From a bacterium (GTDB lineage: Bacteria > Vulcanimicrobiota > Xenobia > Xenobiales > JADMJV01): DNA of 64,000 bases. The stretch lies in contig JADMJV010000013.1 in the NCBI GenBank assembly GCA_018780265.1, positions 140,897 to 204,896 on the forward strand, in the 5' to 3' direction. Below the pieces are notes generated by a model that was given only the letters and a program-made list of their open reading frames with translations, had not been told where the DNA came from and did not search any database. Below are positions 25,835 to 34,863 of the stretch, piece by piece (the first letter of the stretch is position 1; the number at the start of each line of letters is the position of its first letter). The position numbers were made by a program, and so were the translations under genes.

Positions 25835-27270
25835 CGCAGGCCATCCCTCTTCCTGGCTCTACCCCCCCGCCGGTTGGCGAATTGACTCCTCGGCAGATTG
25901 TGGCCGAACTTGATCGCTACATCATTGGCCAGGGCAAGGCCAAGAAGGCCGTGGCGGTGGCTTTGCGCAATCGTTATCGGAGGGAGCGAGTTTCGCTGCC
26001 TTTGCGCGACGAGGTGACCCCCAAGAACATCTTGATGATCGGCCCCACCGGTGTGGGCAAAACCGAAATTGCCAGGCGCCTGGCTAAACTGGCCGACGCC
26101 CCTTTCCTCAAGGTGGAGGCGACCAAGTTTACCGAGGTGGGCTATGTGGGCCGGGACGTGGAGTCGATGGTTCGCGATCTGGCCGAAGCGGCCGTGCGCC
26201 TGGTAGAAAAGGAAATGATGGCCGGCGTTCGTGACAAGGCGGACGAACTGGCGGTGGAGCGCCTGCTCGATGTGCTCAAACCTAAACCTAAGGAGGCCCC
26301 CGGTGGCAATCCCTGGCAGGCCATTTTTGGGGGTAATTTACCCCCCAAGCCCGGAGTGGTGCGCGATCAGGACCTGAGCGAGGAAGAGCGCAGCGACCGG
26401 GACAAACTGCGGGCCACCCTGCTGGCCGGTGACCTTGACGAGCAAGAGGTAGAAGTAGACCTGGAAGAGGCCACCTCTTCCGGTGTGCAGGTCTTCTCGC
26501 CGGGCGGCAACATGGACGAGATGAACAATCAGATGCAGGAGCTTTTGGGCGGCCTGATGTCGGGGCGCCGCAAGACGCGCCGAGTGACCGTGGGCGAGGC
26601 TCGCAAGTTGCTGGCCACCGAGGAGTCGCGCAAGCTGATCGATCTGGATGCGGTGAAACGTGAGGCGGTCAAACGGGTAGAGCGACGCGGCATCATTTTT
26701 CTGGACGAGATAGACAAGGTGGCCGGACGCGAACGCAGCTCCGGTCCCGATGTGAGCCGCGAAGGTGTGCAGCGCGACCTGCTGCCGCTGGTGGAGGGGT
26801 CTACGGTCAACACCAAATACGGACCGGTCAAGACCGACCACGTGCTGTTCATCGCGGCCGGTGCCTTTCACATGTCCAAGCCGTCCGACCTGATCCCCGA
26901 GCTGCAGGGCCGCTTTCCGATTCGAGTCGAGCTGGAGACCTTGACCGAGAGCGATTTTGTGCGCATTTTGACCGAACCGGTCAACGCCCTCACGCGTCAG
27001 TATGAGGCTTTGCTCGCCAGCGAGGGCCTGGCAGTGGAGTTTACCGAGGACGGTATCCAGGAACTGGCCAAGGTGGCCGTGCGCGTCAATTCGGAGACCG
27101 AAAACATCGGCGCCCGTCGCCTGCACACCATTGTGGAGAAAGTCCTGGAAAGCGTCTCCTTTGAGGCCCCCGATCTGGACTTTGACTACCTCACCGTGGA
27201 TCGCCACTACGTGCAGCTTCAGTTGAAGGGCATTTTAGAGGACCGCGACTTGAGTCGTTACATTCTTTAG
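25831..27270 (+). CDS. hslU: HslU, ATPase subunit of the HslUV protease
   Basis: A 479-residue AAA+ unfoldase; E. coli HslU is 443 residues, and the extra length lies in the I-domain insertion. It has [18 protein letters not shown] at the N-terminus, Walker A GPTGVGKT (71-78), Walker B FLDEIDK near 290, sensor regions near GRFPIRVEL, and the family C-terminal tail DLSRYIL that docks into HslV. The true start is the ATG at 25831, overlapping the previous stop. The partner hslV, usually immediately upstream, is absent from the window, but the intact tail implies that it exists elsewhere. Confidence 0.93.
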   Translation: MTQAIPLPGSTPPPVGELTPRQIVAELDRYIIGQGKAKKAVAVALRNRYRRERVSLPLRDEVTPKNILMIGPTGVGKTEIARRLAKLADAPFLKVEATKFTEVGYVGRDVESMVRDLAEAAVRLVEKEMMAGVRDKADELAVERLLDVLKPKPKEAPGGNPWQAIFGGNLPPKPGVVRDQDLSEEERSDRDKLRATLLAGDLDEQEVEVDLEEATSSGVQVFSPGGNMDEMNNQMQELLGGLMSGRRKTRRVTVGEARKLLATEESRKLIDLDAVKREAVKRVERRGIIFLDEIDKVAGRERSSGPDVSREGVQRDLLPLVEGSTVNTKYGPVKTDHVLFIAAGAFHMSKPSDLIPELQGRFPIRVELETLTESDFVRILTEPVNALTRQYEALLASEGLAVEFTEDGIQELAKVAVRVNSETENIGARRLHTIVEKVLESVSFEAPDLDFDYLTVDRHYVQLQLKGILEDRDLSRYIL

Positions 27271-29159
27271 GGTTTGAGCTTTTGGCCCACAAAGGCGAAC
27301 ACTTCGCGATACCAACGCAGGCTGTTGGCGGGTCTGCTTACCCAGTGGCCTTCGTCGGGGAAATTGAGCAAGCGCGACTCCACACCCTGGCGCTGCAAAG
27401 CGGTAAAAAGCTGCAAACCCTGATCGATGGGGCAGCGGTAGTCCAGGTCGTTGTGAATGACCATGTGGGGGGTTTTGAACTGGGCCAACCGAGCGGCAAA
27501 TTTGTGCGGCGAATACTTCTCGTAGTCTTGCGGGTGGCTCCAGGGCGGACCGCCAAACTCCCAGTCGGCAAACCACAGTTCATCGGTGGTCCCGTACATG
27601 CTTTCCAGGTTCCACACCCCGCAGTGGGTCACCAGCGCCTTGAAGCGGCCGGTATTCACCGAGAACCAGTTGACCATGTAGCCGCCATAAGAAGCTCCGG
27701 CTGCGGCCGTGCGCTGGCTGTCCACATCGGGGCGTGCCACCAGAGTGTCCACCGCGGTCATTAAATCGCGATAGGCCAGCCCGCCCCAATCTCGCGAGAC
27801 CTGCTCTTGAAAGGCCCGCCCCTGACCGGAACTGCCGCGCGGGTTGGGGAGGGCCACCAGATAGCCCTGAGCGGCCCACAGTTGGGCATTCCAGCGCAGG
27901 CTCCAGTCGTCTCCCCAACCGCCCTGAGGTCCGCCGTGGACCAGCACCACCAGGGGCCAGCGTCGATCCGGCACATAGTGGGGGGGCTTTACCAGCCACA
28001 TCTGCATGCGCGCCCCCTCGACGGCCACCTCCAGGCTCTCGACCGCCCCCAGCTTCCAGTCGGGTTGACGGCCTATCCGGCTGACCTTGGGGTCAGTCAG
28101 GCTGCCCACCACCACTTGTGGCGGCAAATCAAGTCCGGCTTCTATTCCGGCCCACTTGTCTGCACCGCCGCTCAGGCTGTGCAGCGAACCCTGATGGGCC
28201 AGGCGCTGGCCGCCTGCGTAGCCATACACCCGTGCCCCCTCGCTGCGGGTAAACAGTTGCGGCCCGGCCAGTTCGTTCAGCCCATCGCCCAGGCCCTCGT
28301 CCCGCCACTCTCCCGGCGTCCCCAGCGCGCAACTGCGCACTTGGGGGAAGTCCGACTCGTAGCCCGGTCGACGGTGGCTGATCACGTAGAGGCGATCGCC
28401 AAAAACCTGTGGTCCCAGGTCGGCAGCCGGATTGGCCGCCGTCAGGTTATCGGTTTTGAGGGTGCTTAACTCCACCCGATAGACATCGTAGTTGGTGTTG
28501 CTGGCCTGGCCCCGAGGGGGCGGGGCGCTAAAATACAGGGCCCGGCCGTCGGGTGCGAAGGCCAGATTGTCAGCCACCGAAAACGTGCCCGAGGTGGGCC
28601 CGGCGTCTCGCTCGCCCGGAGTAACATCGCGGCTGTGGCCCTGGAGGTCAGTCACGAACAGATGTCGCCGACGTCCATCGTAGTAGCGATTCCAGCGCCG
28701 CGCAAAGAGATCGTCGTAGAGCCGACCCGAATCCGCTTTGGGCGGCGCTGGCAGGGCAGAAAAGAAAGCGATCTGCTGACCGTCCGGCGACCAGATAGCC
28801 CCCTCAGCCTCTTTGCTGCTCACCTGCCGCCACTTCCAACTGCCGGCATTGCAAGTCCAAATTGCCCCTCCGCGAGTGCACAACAGGCGGGAAGAATCGG
28901 CTGACCAGCGCGGCGTATCGGCCCGGGGCAGAGTCATCAAGGGTTTTTCCCACTGGCCCACCCGATACAGGTGCAACTGAGTCTCGGTGCGATTGCGCTT
29001 CCACTCGACCACTCCCATCTGAAGGGCCAGCCAGCGGCCGTCGGGGGAAAGTTGACACTCCTGGGGGCGGGGTCTATCGATTAAAGCCCGTGCCGTGAGC
29101 AGCGGCTGGGCCAGGGCAGGAGCGGTCAGGGCGAACACGAGCAGAAAGTTTTTCAGCAT
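27267..29159 (-). CDS. secreted prolyl oligopeptidase-family (S9) peptidase
   Basis: A 630-residue protein with a signal peptide ([17 protein letters not shown]) and a TolB-like beta-propeller (about 30-370; [26 protein letters not shown]). The alpha/beta hydrolase domain follows, with oxyanion region [15 protein letters not shown], nucleophile Ser490 in GASYGGYM, a late Asp, and His in [11 protein letters not shown]. Resembles dipeptidyl-peptidase or acylaminoacyl-peptidase enzymes. It would trim peptides in the periplasm. The start at the signal peptide is preferred over an upstream in-frame ATG. It overlaps the hslU stop by four bases, tail to tail. Confidence 0.9.
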   Translation of the reverse strand: MLKNFLLVFALTAPALAQPLLTARALIDRPRPQECQLSPDGRWLALQMGVVEWKRNRTETQLHLYRVGQWEKPLMTLPRADTPRWSADSSRLLCTRGGAIWTCNAGSWKWRQVSSKEAEGAIWSPDGQQIAFFSALPAPPKADSGRLYDDLFARRWNRYYDGRRRHLFVTDLQGHSRDVTPGERDAGPTSGTFSVADNLAFAPDGRALYFSAPPPRGQASNTNYDVYRVELSTLKTDNLTAANPAADLGPQVFGDRLYVISHRRPGYESDFPQVRSCALGTPGEWRDEGLGDGLNELAGPQLFTRSEGARVYGYAGGQRLAHQGSLHSLSGGADKWAGIEAGLDLPPQVVVGSLTDPKVSRIGRQPDWKLGAVESLEVAVEGARMQMWLVKPPHYVPDRRWPLVVLVHGGPQGGWGDDWSLRWNAQLWAAQGYLVALPNPRGSSGQGRAFQEQVSRDWGGLAYRDLMTAVDTLVARPDVDSQRTAAAGASYGGYMVNWFSVNTGRFKALVTHCGVWNLESMYGTTDELWFADWEFGGPPWSHPQDYEKYSPHKFAARLAQFKTPHMVIHNDLDYRCPIDQGLQLFTALQRQGVESRLLNFPDEGHWVSRPANSLRWYREVFAFVGQKLKP

Positions 29160-29253
29160 GCCCTTCGGTTCGCAACGAGTCAGCGTTTCATCCTTTTTCC
29201 CAAACGATCTTCCGCTGCAGGAGAGCAACCGTCCCGGGGTCAAGCCCGCTGGG

Positions 29254-30318
29254 ATGGCCGGCCATGTGCTCTTTGTGTGCGAAACTTACCCCCCCGACCC
29301 GGGCGGATTGGCTCAGGCCGGCCGGCGCATCTCCAGCTCCCTGCAATCTCATTGCGCCAGCTTACGTCGCCTCTGCCTGGACAAAAGTCTTCCGCCAGCG
29401 GCCGCCTGCTGGGATGAAGAGCGAGACTTGGTGCGTCTGGGACCGCTGCCCGACGAAGATGAGACGCTCCAGCTGGTGGAACAGTATGTGGCTCATCTCC
29501 AGCCTCTGGACCTGGTCCACGCTTTTTACGGCGGCCCCCTGGCCGCAGCCGCCGTGGCCGGAGCTCTGCGGGCCGGCAAGCCCAGCCTGGTGAGTTTGCG
29601 CGGCAACGACCTGGACCGCGGAATCTATCGCAGCAAAAGCTCAGCTTTATTGCAGTGGATGGTGCAGCGCGCCAGCGCCCTGAGCTGCGTGAGTCGGGAG
29701 CAGGTAGCCAAGCTCCGGGCCTGGTTTCAGGTGAGCCACACCCACTATATCCCCAACTCGGTGGACGGCCAGCTCTTCTATCCCGACGAGCCCCTGGACG
29801 GCATCGCCCAGGGTCCGCTGGTGGTCTTTGCCGGAGAGATGCGCTGGAAAAAGGGTCTGCAAGTGGTGGTCGAAGTGGCCGAGCAGGCCCGGGGCCGGTT
29901 TCAAATCGCCCTGGTGGGCGGCTTGCGTGGCGCCGACAAAAAGCGTCTCCCCGAACTGATTCACATTCCCTACCAGCACGATCGCGCCTGGATGCGTCAG
30001 CTCTACGCCCGGGCTGACCTGGTCTGGCTGCCCGCCTTTTGGGAAGGCATGCCCAACGCCGTGCTTGAGGCCATGGCCTGTGCTCGCCCCGTGCTGGCCC
30101 ACAGGGTGGGCGGTGTGGGCGACCTTCTTCAACCAGACCGCGGCTGGCTGCTTGACCTCAACGAAACGGAGCGAAGCCTGGACCTCATTCTGGAGATCCT
30201 GGCCAATCCCCAGGACAAAGGCCAGCGGGCCCGCCAATACGCGCTCCAGCACCATCAACCGCAGCACGAGACGGAAGCCTACCTGGAACTGTATCGAATG
30301 CTTAGCCATACTTTATGA
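29254..30318 (+). CDS. family 4 glycosyltransferase
   Basis: A 354-residue GT-B glycosyltransferase. The N-terminal acceptor domain opens VLFVCETYPPDPGGLAQAGRR, and the C-terminal nucleotide-sugar domain contains VVFAGEMRWKKGLQVVVE and the ADLVWLPAFWEGMPNAVLEA block, with the family EX7E motif represented by EGMPNAVLE. It probably adds a sugar to a glycan or lipid on the cytosolic side. The ATG at 29254 gives the standard N-terminus; the open frame upstream is not needed. Divergent from the S9 peptidase gene. Confidence 0.88.
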   Translation: MAGHVLFVCETYPPDPGGLAQAGRRISSSLQSHCASLRRLCLDKSLPPAAACWDEERDLVRLGPLPDEDETLQLVEQYVAHLQPLDLVHAFYGGPLAAAAVAGALRAGKPSLVSLRGNDLDRGIYRSKSSALLQWMVQRASALSCVSREQVAKLRAWFQVSHTHYIPNSVDGQLFYPDEPLDGIAQGPLVVFAGEMRWKKGLQVVVEVAEQARGRFQIALVGGLRGADKKRLPELIHIPYQHDRAWMRQLYARADLVWLPAFWEGMPNAVLEAMACARPVLAHRVGGVGDLLQPDRGWLLDLNETERSLDLILEILANPQDKGQRARQYALQHHQPQHETEAYLELYRMLSHTL

Positions 30319-30420
30319 TGGGTTCGGCTCCTTCCCCAACTCAAGTTGGTCTTCGTCAAATGGCAACCTGTTAACGGGCCTGGCCACATTTTTGAGTGGG
30401 TCATCGTATAGTCTGAGTCT

Positions 30421-31017
30421 GTGAAAATCTCTGCCGCTTCCCTCCTGCATTTTGAGCCCCGCCGTCTTACTTCCGAAGGTACGACTATTGAGGATCAGCG
30501 CGAGCAGCTGTTTGAAGAAAACCCGGCTTTTGTGCGCTCGGTCGACTGCGCCAAGCTTGGCCACGATGTGATGGGCGCCTGGAAGGGACTGGCCAACGGC
30601 CCGCTGGGCCGACTGGCTTCGGGCGGAGTAGCGGCGGGCGCTGGCATTTGGGGCGCCAACAAGCTGCTACGGGGGCAGACCGCCCTGGACCGCATCGAGG
30701 GCGTTGCCCTGCTGGCTATGGCCACCGACAAGGCCATCACCGCCTCGGGTGCCAATCTGCCAGGTGCCTCGATGGCCGCCGGCCTGGTGCAGGGCGGCGC
30801 CGACATCATTGTGGGAGCGGCCGACACGGTGCGGGGATTTCGGGAAGACAACAAACGTCGTTTAACAGTAGGCCTGTGCCAGATGGCCGTAGGGGCCTGC
30901 CTGGGCACTTCGGCCTTGTTCCCGTCAGCTGCAGGCATCAGCACCGCGGTCATGTGCGCGGCGGTGGTTACCAAGCAGTTGGCCATCGGTTTTCACATCG
31001 GTCTGCCTGACAAGTAG
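30421..31017 (+). CDS. hypothetical Gly/Ala-rich protein, possibly membrane-inserting
   Basis: A 198-residue protein from a GTG start. After a 50-residue polar N-terminus the rest is Ala/Gly-rich with small-residue runs such as GRLASGGVAAGAGIWGANK and GASMAAGLVQGGADIIVGAA. Together these suggest four or five weakly hydrophobic helices that could pack through glycine zippers. No family recognised. It opens the accessory region. Similar composition is found in two minus-strand proteins at 32.5-34.1 kb, so the three may share a role in membranes. Confidence 0.5.
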   Translation: MKISAASLLHFEPRRLTSEGTTIEDQREQLFEENPAFVRSVDCAKLGHDVMGAWKGLANGPLGRLASGGVAAGAGIWGANKLLRGQTALDRIEGVALLAMATDKAITASGANLPGASMAAGLVQGGADIIVGAADTVRGFREDNKRRLTVGLCQMAVGACLGTSALFPSAAGISTAVMCAAVVTKQLAIGFHIGLPDK

Positions 31018-31029
31018 GCCATACGGCCT

Positions 31030-31311
31030 GCTCGACAAGACTCACTTTTGGAGAAAGTGGGAGGGCCTGGTCTACCTCTGCACCGGCCAGGAGCCCAAGG
31101 TTTGGAACCATCCCGCCGTCAAGCCATGGCCCTGGACAACATCAGCGAGGCTGAATATCAACAACGGCTCAAATCCAAGCTGCCGATTTTCAAGCAGAAC
31201 ATCCATTTTGAACGCGAGAGACGTGAGTCGCTCGAGTTCTTGAACCCCGGTTCGACTCCTTCGCCAATAGAAGAGCGGGCCACACAAACCAGAGGAGAAC
31301 CAATCCAATGA
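31030..31311 (+). pseudogene. frameshifted ORF upstream of the Gly/Cys peptide
   Basis: Two reading frames each look protein-like over successive parts. One reads KTHFWRKWEGLVYLCTGQE to about 31124; the other reads MALDNISEAEYQQRLKSKL from 31126 to the stop at 31309-31311. Adding one base near 31124 would join them (PAVKP-MALDN). No start codon with a ribosome binding site is evident. It may be the remnant of a larger gene, or the second half alone may be a 61-residue protein starting at the ATG at 31126. Its stop overlaps the ATG of the peptide gene (ATGA). Function unknown. Confidence 0.4.
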
Positions 31312-31421
31312 ACGCAACCCCTGTAGGCAATGCCCAGGACGTTTTCATCGCCTCCATCGTTGGTGCCGAAGACCAGAAGGCCTGCGGCTACGGTGGACGA
31401 GGCGGCGGCGGCTGTCGCTAG
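31308..31421 (+). CDS. 37-residue Gly/Cys-rich peptide, possible modified-peptide precursor
   Basis: A short ORF with an AGAGGAGA ribosome binding site, translationally coupled to the ORF before it. The product has a polar N-terminal part (MNATPVGNAQDVFIASIVGA), then a short C-terminal part ACGYGGRGGGGCR. This is the layout of a ribosomal peptide precursor: a leader with acidic and hydrophobic residues, then a core with two cysteines around glycines. No modifying enzyme (radical SAM, YcaO, LanM) is seen next to it. A 12-base stem lies ten bases downstream. Could also be a chance ORF or a small structural peptide. Confidence 0.5.
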   Translation: MNATPVGNAQDVFIASIVGAEDQKACGYGGRGGGGCR

Positions 31422-31430
31422 CAGGCACTC

Positions 31431-31483
31431 CCCAGCTTGAGCATCCACGCCCTTTCTGAGGGTTTTGGGGCGCTCAGGCTGGG
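31431..31483 (+). terminator. stem-loop after the Gly/Cys peptide gene
   Basis: CCCAGCTTGAGC (31431-31442) pairs with GCTCAGGCTGGG (31472-31483) with one G-U. The 29-base loop contains CCCT-TTCTG-AGGG followed by TTTT, which alone resembles a weak terminator. Probably ends or stabilises the peptide transcript. Confidence 0.5.
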
Positions 31484-31630
31484 CTACCTCTCCCTTAAGA
31501 AGGCCTGCCAGTGGCACACGAGTAATTCCTTAGCGTCGATAACTCTTTCAGGATCAATGGATGGCGAATTTTGGGCCCATCGAATATGACTTCAGACTCC
31601 ATTTCGACCAACTTATTTCAGGACGGGCCC

Positions 31631-31917
31631 TTAGGAGTTCAAAGAGAGCCCCTCGATCAGGGCGCGCACCTCGAATTGACCGTCATCGAATTGCCTCAAG
31701 ATGAGCATCTCTTGCTTGGGTAGAGAGAAGCGCACCATCCTATCGCGGAGAAAGTTACCTCCCACGACAATGGCACGTTCCCGCTTCAGCTTCAGCAATT
31801 CACGCCGACTTTCGTCACCGACCAGGAAGTAGCCGTTATCGTAGTGCGCCTGCCAGTCTGCCGTCAGGTGGCTATAGTGCCGTACGGAAACACTAACAGT
31901 TCCGCCTCCCGCACCAC
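31631..31917 (-). pseudogene. small gene interrupted by a one-base frameshift
   Basis: On the minus strand a GTG at 31917 opens a frame reading VVREAELLVFPYG, which then hits a stop. Shifting frame near 31880 continues with HYSHLTADWQAHYDNGYFLV, then a Lys/Arg-rich helix (ELLKLKRERAIVVGG) and RQFDDGQFEVRALIEG to the stop at 31633. One lost base near 31880 restores a protein of about 96 residues. The family is not recognised. It follows the gene at 31925 by seven bases, so it was probably the last gene of that operon. A sequencing error is possible. Confidence 0.5.
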
Positions 31918-31924
31918 ATAAAGC

Positions 31925-32470
31925 TCAGGGGTCGAGTTTCAGACTTCGGGCCACCGAAGCCAGTTCTTTGTGAGCCAGCACGTCCAGGCCATCGCCGGGT
32001 TCGGCGGAGCCCGCCGCGACTCCGAACAACGCAACGGTAGAAGGTTTGCCTTTCTCGGCGAACAAGACTGCGCACCAGCGTGTGCTGGCCTGGCTTTCAC
32101 CGCTCACGAAGCCTAACGTGGGTCGGTATTGGCCGGCCAGGGTTACCGATTTGGCCGTCCCCAGCTTCGGCCTGAGACGAAGTTTCTCGAAGCGGTCTTT
32201 GATGAATTTTCGCAGTTCCTGGGTGTTGCGGGCGTCAGTGCTCAACACCTGAAATTGCAGTGCCCCCCCGGGGGGGCCGCTCAGACTCAGGTACACGCCT
32301 GGCTCGGGAAACGACCGAGCGACCAGAGAAGTGCCCGCAGTGTCCAACCTCAGGCCCACGGCCGGCAGGCCTTTTTGCCTGGACTGCTGCGCCGTGATGT
32401 GAATCGGTCCTGTGGGCGGCACTGACCAGGCGCAAAGAGTGAGAATTGCCATAATCAGTGCTCGTTTCAA
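31925..32470 (-). CDS. hypothetical secreted protein
   Basis: About 181 residues if started at the TTG at 32470, which has a GGAGG ribosome binding site at good spacing; a GTG 30 bases upstream is the alternative. A signal peptide (KRALIMAILTLCAWSVPPTG) is evident. The mature part has strand-rich segments (GVYLSLSGPPGGALQFQVLS) and a helix KFIKDRFEKLRLRPK followed by GTAKSVTLAGQYRPTLGFV. The pattern is reminiscent of small periplasmic PsbP-like proteins elsewhere in the window, but no family is assigned. Confidence 0.55.
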   Translation of the reverse strand: MKRALIMAILTLCAWSVPPTGPIHITAQQSRQKGLPAVGLRLDTAGTSLVARSFPEPGVYLSLSGPPGGALQFQVLSTDARNTQELRKFIKDRFEKLRLRPKLGTAKSVTLAGQYRPTLGFVSGESQASTRWCAVLFAEKGKPSTVALFGVAAGSAEPGDGLDVLAHKELASVARSLKLDP

Positions 32471-32521
32471 GGGGATGGCCTCCATTGAATGTTGTGACAC
32501 GAAGACGTTTCAGGAAGCGGT

Positions 32522-33358
32522 TTATCGCTTGTCGCTCCGGTTCAGAGTCAGGGCGGCGCCCGTGGCCGTGCCCGCGAAGGCACCGAGCAAGGGAGCGACC
32601 GTGTTGTAAATCGGGGCACCAGTGATGTAGGTTAACAGGGCTCCGGCCAGGCAGCCGGCGGTAGCGCCGGTGACCAAGCCGAAAGCCGAAGGCAACGCAT
32701 TCTCGGTCAGCTTTTGCAGCTTACCCTCAGGCAGGTTGAAGGTCAGCCCGCCAAGAGCGCCATTGAGGCCGCCTGCAGCCGGTCCAATGGCCGCGTAGAG
32801 GGGATTGCCGGTCAATTGGGAGAGACCTCGACCGATGGCGTCGCCCAGGCTGATACCCGCGCCGGTCAGGCCGGTAGTGACGGCGGCTGTGGTCCAGGCT
32901 TTCTGCCGAGGTTTGTCATCGACCGCCAGGTTGATCATCGCGCCTAGCGCTGCTCCTGTGCCAGCTCCCGTCCAGGAATAGGCACTCGAGCCGATGAGGT
33001 AGGTCAGGCCATGACCGATTCCGTCGCCCACAAGGGTGCCGGCCACGCCGCAGGTGGCCGTGCGGGCCGCCATCACCAGACCTTTGTTGCCGGTTTGAGC
33101 GGCCGCACCCCAGAGGCCGCCCAACAGCGGTCCTACCGAAGGTCCCAGGTAGGTGTAGGCCACGTTGCCTCCCATGTGCGACAAGGCCAGCCCGCCTCCC
33201 ACGCCGCCCAGGTAGCCAAGCGCGCCGCCAATCGCCGTGAAGGTGCCGATATCTACTTTGTCGCGAAACCCCAGATATTTGGGGTCCTTAAAAAGGGCGT
33301 CGCGAGCGGCGCTCCGATCCAAGCTTTTCTTGTGGTTGTTGTTGCTTAAGATTTTCAT
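32522..33358 (-). CDS. glycine-zipper repeat membrane protein
   Basis: A 278-residue protein (MKILSNNNHKKSLDRS start; a GGAGAC ribosome binding site) made mostly of small-residue hydrophobic stretches. At least four units of about 55 residues share a pattern 'LTxLxGxPxYxxxGPxxGxxxGxxxG': GGNVAYTYLGPSVGPLLGG, GSSAYSWTGAGTGAALGA, GNPLYAAIGPAAGGLNGALG and GAPIYNTVAPLLGAFAGTA. Such glycine zippers can drive membrane insertion or pore formation. It starts one base after the stop of the similar upstream gene. Function unknown; a membrane-active toxin, a phage-like or a structural role cannot be separated. Confidence 0.6.
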   Translation of the reverse strand: MKILSNNNHKKSLDRSAARDALFKDPKYLGFRDKVDIGTFTAIGGALGYLGGVGGGLALSHMGGNVAYTYLGPSVGPLLGGLWGAAAQTGNKGLVMAARTATCGVAGTLVGDGIGHGLTYLIGSSAYSWTGAGTGAALGAMINLAVDDKPRQKAWTTAAVTTGLTGAGISLGDAIGRGLSQLTGNPLYAAIGPAAGGLNGALGGLTFNLPEGKLQKLTENALPSAFGLVTGATAGCLAGALLTYITGAPIYNTVAPLLGAFAGTATGAALTLNRSDKR

Positions 33359-33359
33359 G

Positions 33360-34103
33360 TTAGTCTCCGCCGTAGCTGTTATTGTAGGGTGGGGCCGGGT
33401 CATTGCTATGACCATAGAGGTGCAGGCCAATCAGGCTGCCCGCGACCGCACCCACCAAGGGGGCCGCAATGGCCATATAACCCAGAGTAGGGTCCATTGC
33501 GGTGAGGGCCATTTGCACCGCCCCCCCGGCGAACATTCCCGCGGTGGCGCCGACGGAGGCGCTGGCGAGATGCTTGAGGGCAAAGCTCGATTTGACATGG
33601 TGGCCACTAAAACTCAGGGCTGCACCGGCGATGCCGCCGGCCATCGCGCCTACCAGCGCTGCATTAGGGCCAAAGAAGCCGGCGGCGCCGTTGGCGGCCA
33701 TCCACTGGCCGAGGTGCGTGCCCACATAGTACCCGGCTCCTGTCCCGGCGGTGGCGGTGGTCCAGGCGGCCAGGGTGCGCACCAACGTTCCCGGCTTGTC
33801 GGATTGGGCGGCCACCAGGCCGGAGGCCGCGCCTGCTACCGCACCGACGACCCCACCAGCGTGTTGAAAGATCGGGTTGCCGGTCCAGTTGGTCAACAAT
33901 GTCCCGCCGATGGCTCCCAGAACCAGTCCGCCCATGGTTCCACCCGAAGTGTAGGCAACGACCACAGCGGCTTTCTTGGCCTTAGGTTCATCAGGGGGGG
34001 GCGGCCCATTGGGTCCCGGGTCGGGGGGCGGTGTTTCATTCGGTTGGATCCTGTTTTTGCTCAACTCGGGCAAAACAGGACTGGGCATACTACGGACGAG
34101 CAT
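33360..34103 (-). CDS. glycine-zipper repeat membrane protein, paralogue of the next gene
   Basis: A 247-residue protein with a Pro-rich soluble N-terminus (NETPPPDPGPNGPPPPDEP) and then repeating hydrophobic Gly/Ala segments similar to those of the downstream gene (GNPIFQHAGGVVGAVAGA; GPNAALVGAMAGGIAGAA; APLVGAVAGSLIG). It ends in a short polar tail PYNNSYGGD. AGGGAGAG precedes the ATG. The two genes look like divergent copies of one ancestor, the first having gained the Pro-rich head. Probably multipass membrane protein; no family recognised. Confidence 0.6.
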   Translation of the reverse strand: MLVRSMPSPVLPELSKNRIQPNETPPPDPGPNGPPPPDEPKAKKAAVVVAYTSGGTMGGLVLGAIGGTLLTNWTGNPIFQHAGGVVGAVAGAASGLVAAQSDKPGTLVRTLAAWTTATAGTGAGYYVGTHLGQWMAANGAAGFFGPNAALVGAMAGGIAGAALSFSGHHVKSSFALKHLASASVGATAGMFAGGAVQMALTAMDPTLGYMAIAAPLVGAVAGSLIGLHLYGHSNDPAPPYNNSYGGD

Positions 34104-34202
34104 GGATCTATCTCTCCCTCTTTCGATGCCCGTCTCTGTGTGGGTGGGCTCTCGTAGGGTAGATTATTACCCAAGGTGCTTAGAAAATTCTGAAAATACG
34201 GA

Positions 34203-34802
34203 TCACCGTGCCCCGAAGTGCCACTCGATGGTGCCGTCGGAACGGATCGACATATTCTTGTTGATTCGCGATGTCACCGTGCCGTCGGATCGGATGCTCA
34301 GGTTGGGGGCGACCTCTACATTTACCGTTCCGTCGGAACGAATTGAAGTCCGCTCACCGATTTTCGTTTCGATACGCCCCTCTGAATCGAAGGTGGTACT
34401 CGAGCCCAGTGGCACGGTAACCACACCGTCCGAGCCGATTTTGGAGCCACTGTTAGACGGGACCGGTTGCGGATAAACCCTTTGGGTCTCCCGGGGAGCG
34501 CTGCGCACCTGCTCCGAGAGTGGCCGAGGCTGGATCTGCTTGGGTAGCGTCTGCTGCACCTGGTGTTGCGTTACCGGCGCTGGAGTAGGATTTTGCGAGG
34601 CGGTATAGGTCACGTAGCCGATGCCGGCCACTGCGCCCACGCCCACGACCACGGCTGCGACTGCACCCCATCGGGGGCCATCGCCACCGCCGTCACCGGG
34701 CTGAAACCCGTCCTGAGGGTCTAGCAGGGGCCGAGGCGGAGCGACCGGGGCTGGAAAGTGAGGTAGCGGGGACAAACCCCTGAACTGGCTATTTTGAATC
34801 AT
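34203..34802 (-). CDS. membrane-anchored protein with C-terminal SIRSDGT repeats
   Basis: A 199-residue protein. It has a Pro-rich cytosolic head (about 1-40), one membrane segment (VAAVVVGVGAVAGIGYVTYT), a Gln/Pro-rich linker, and a C-terminal set of short repeats. SIRSDGTV, SIRSDGTV and SIRSDGTI are spaced 18 and 19 residues apart, preceded by weaker copies (GSDGVVTV, FDSEGRIET). The repeats suggest a beta-solenoid or beta-hairpin stack exposed outside the membrane. Function unknown. It lies upstream of the glycine-zipper genes on the same strand and may belong with them. Confidence 0.55.
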   Translation of the reverse strand: MIQNSQFRGLSPLPHFPAPVAPPRPLLDPQDGFQPGDGGGDGPRWGAVAAVVVGVGAVAGIGYVTYTASQNPTPAPVTQHQVQQTLPKQIQPRPLSEQVRSAPRETQRVYPQPVPSNSGSKIGSDGVVTVPLGSSTTFDSEGRIETKIGERTSIRSDGTVNVEVAPNLSIRSDGTVTSRINKNMSIRSDGTIEWHFGAR

Positions 34803-34863
34803 AAGGACCCCAGCATAGATTCACTCCAGGCTGAGGTTGTTAGAGGAAAGTGAAAGTCTGGAC

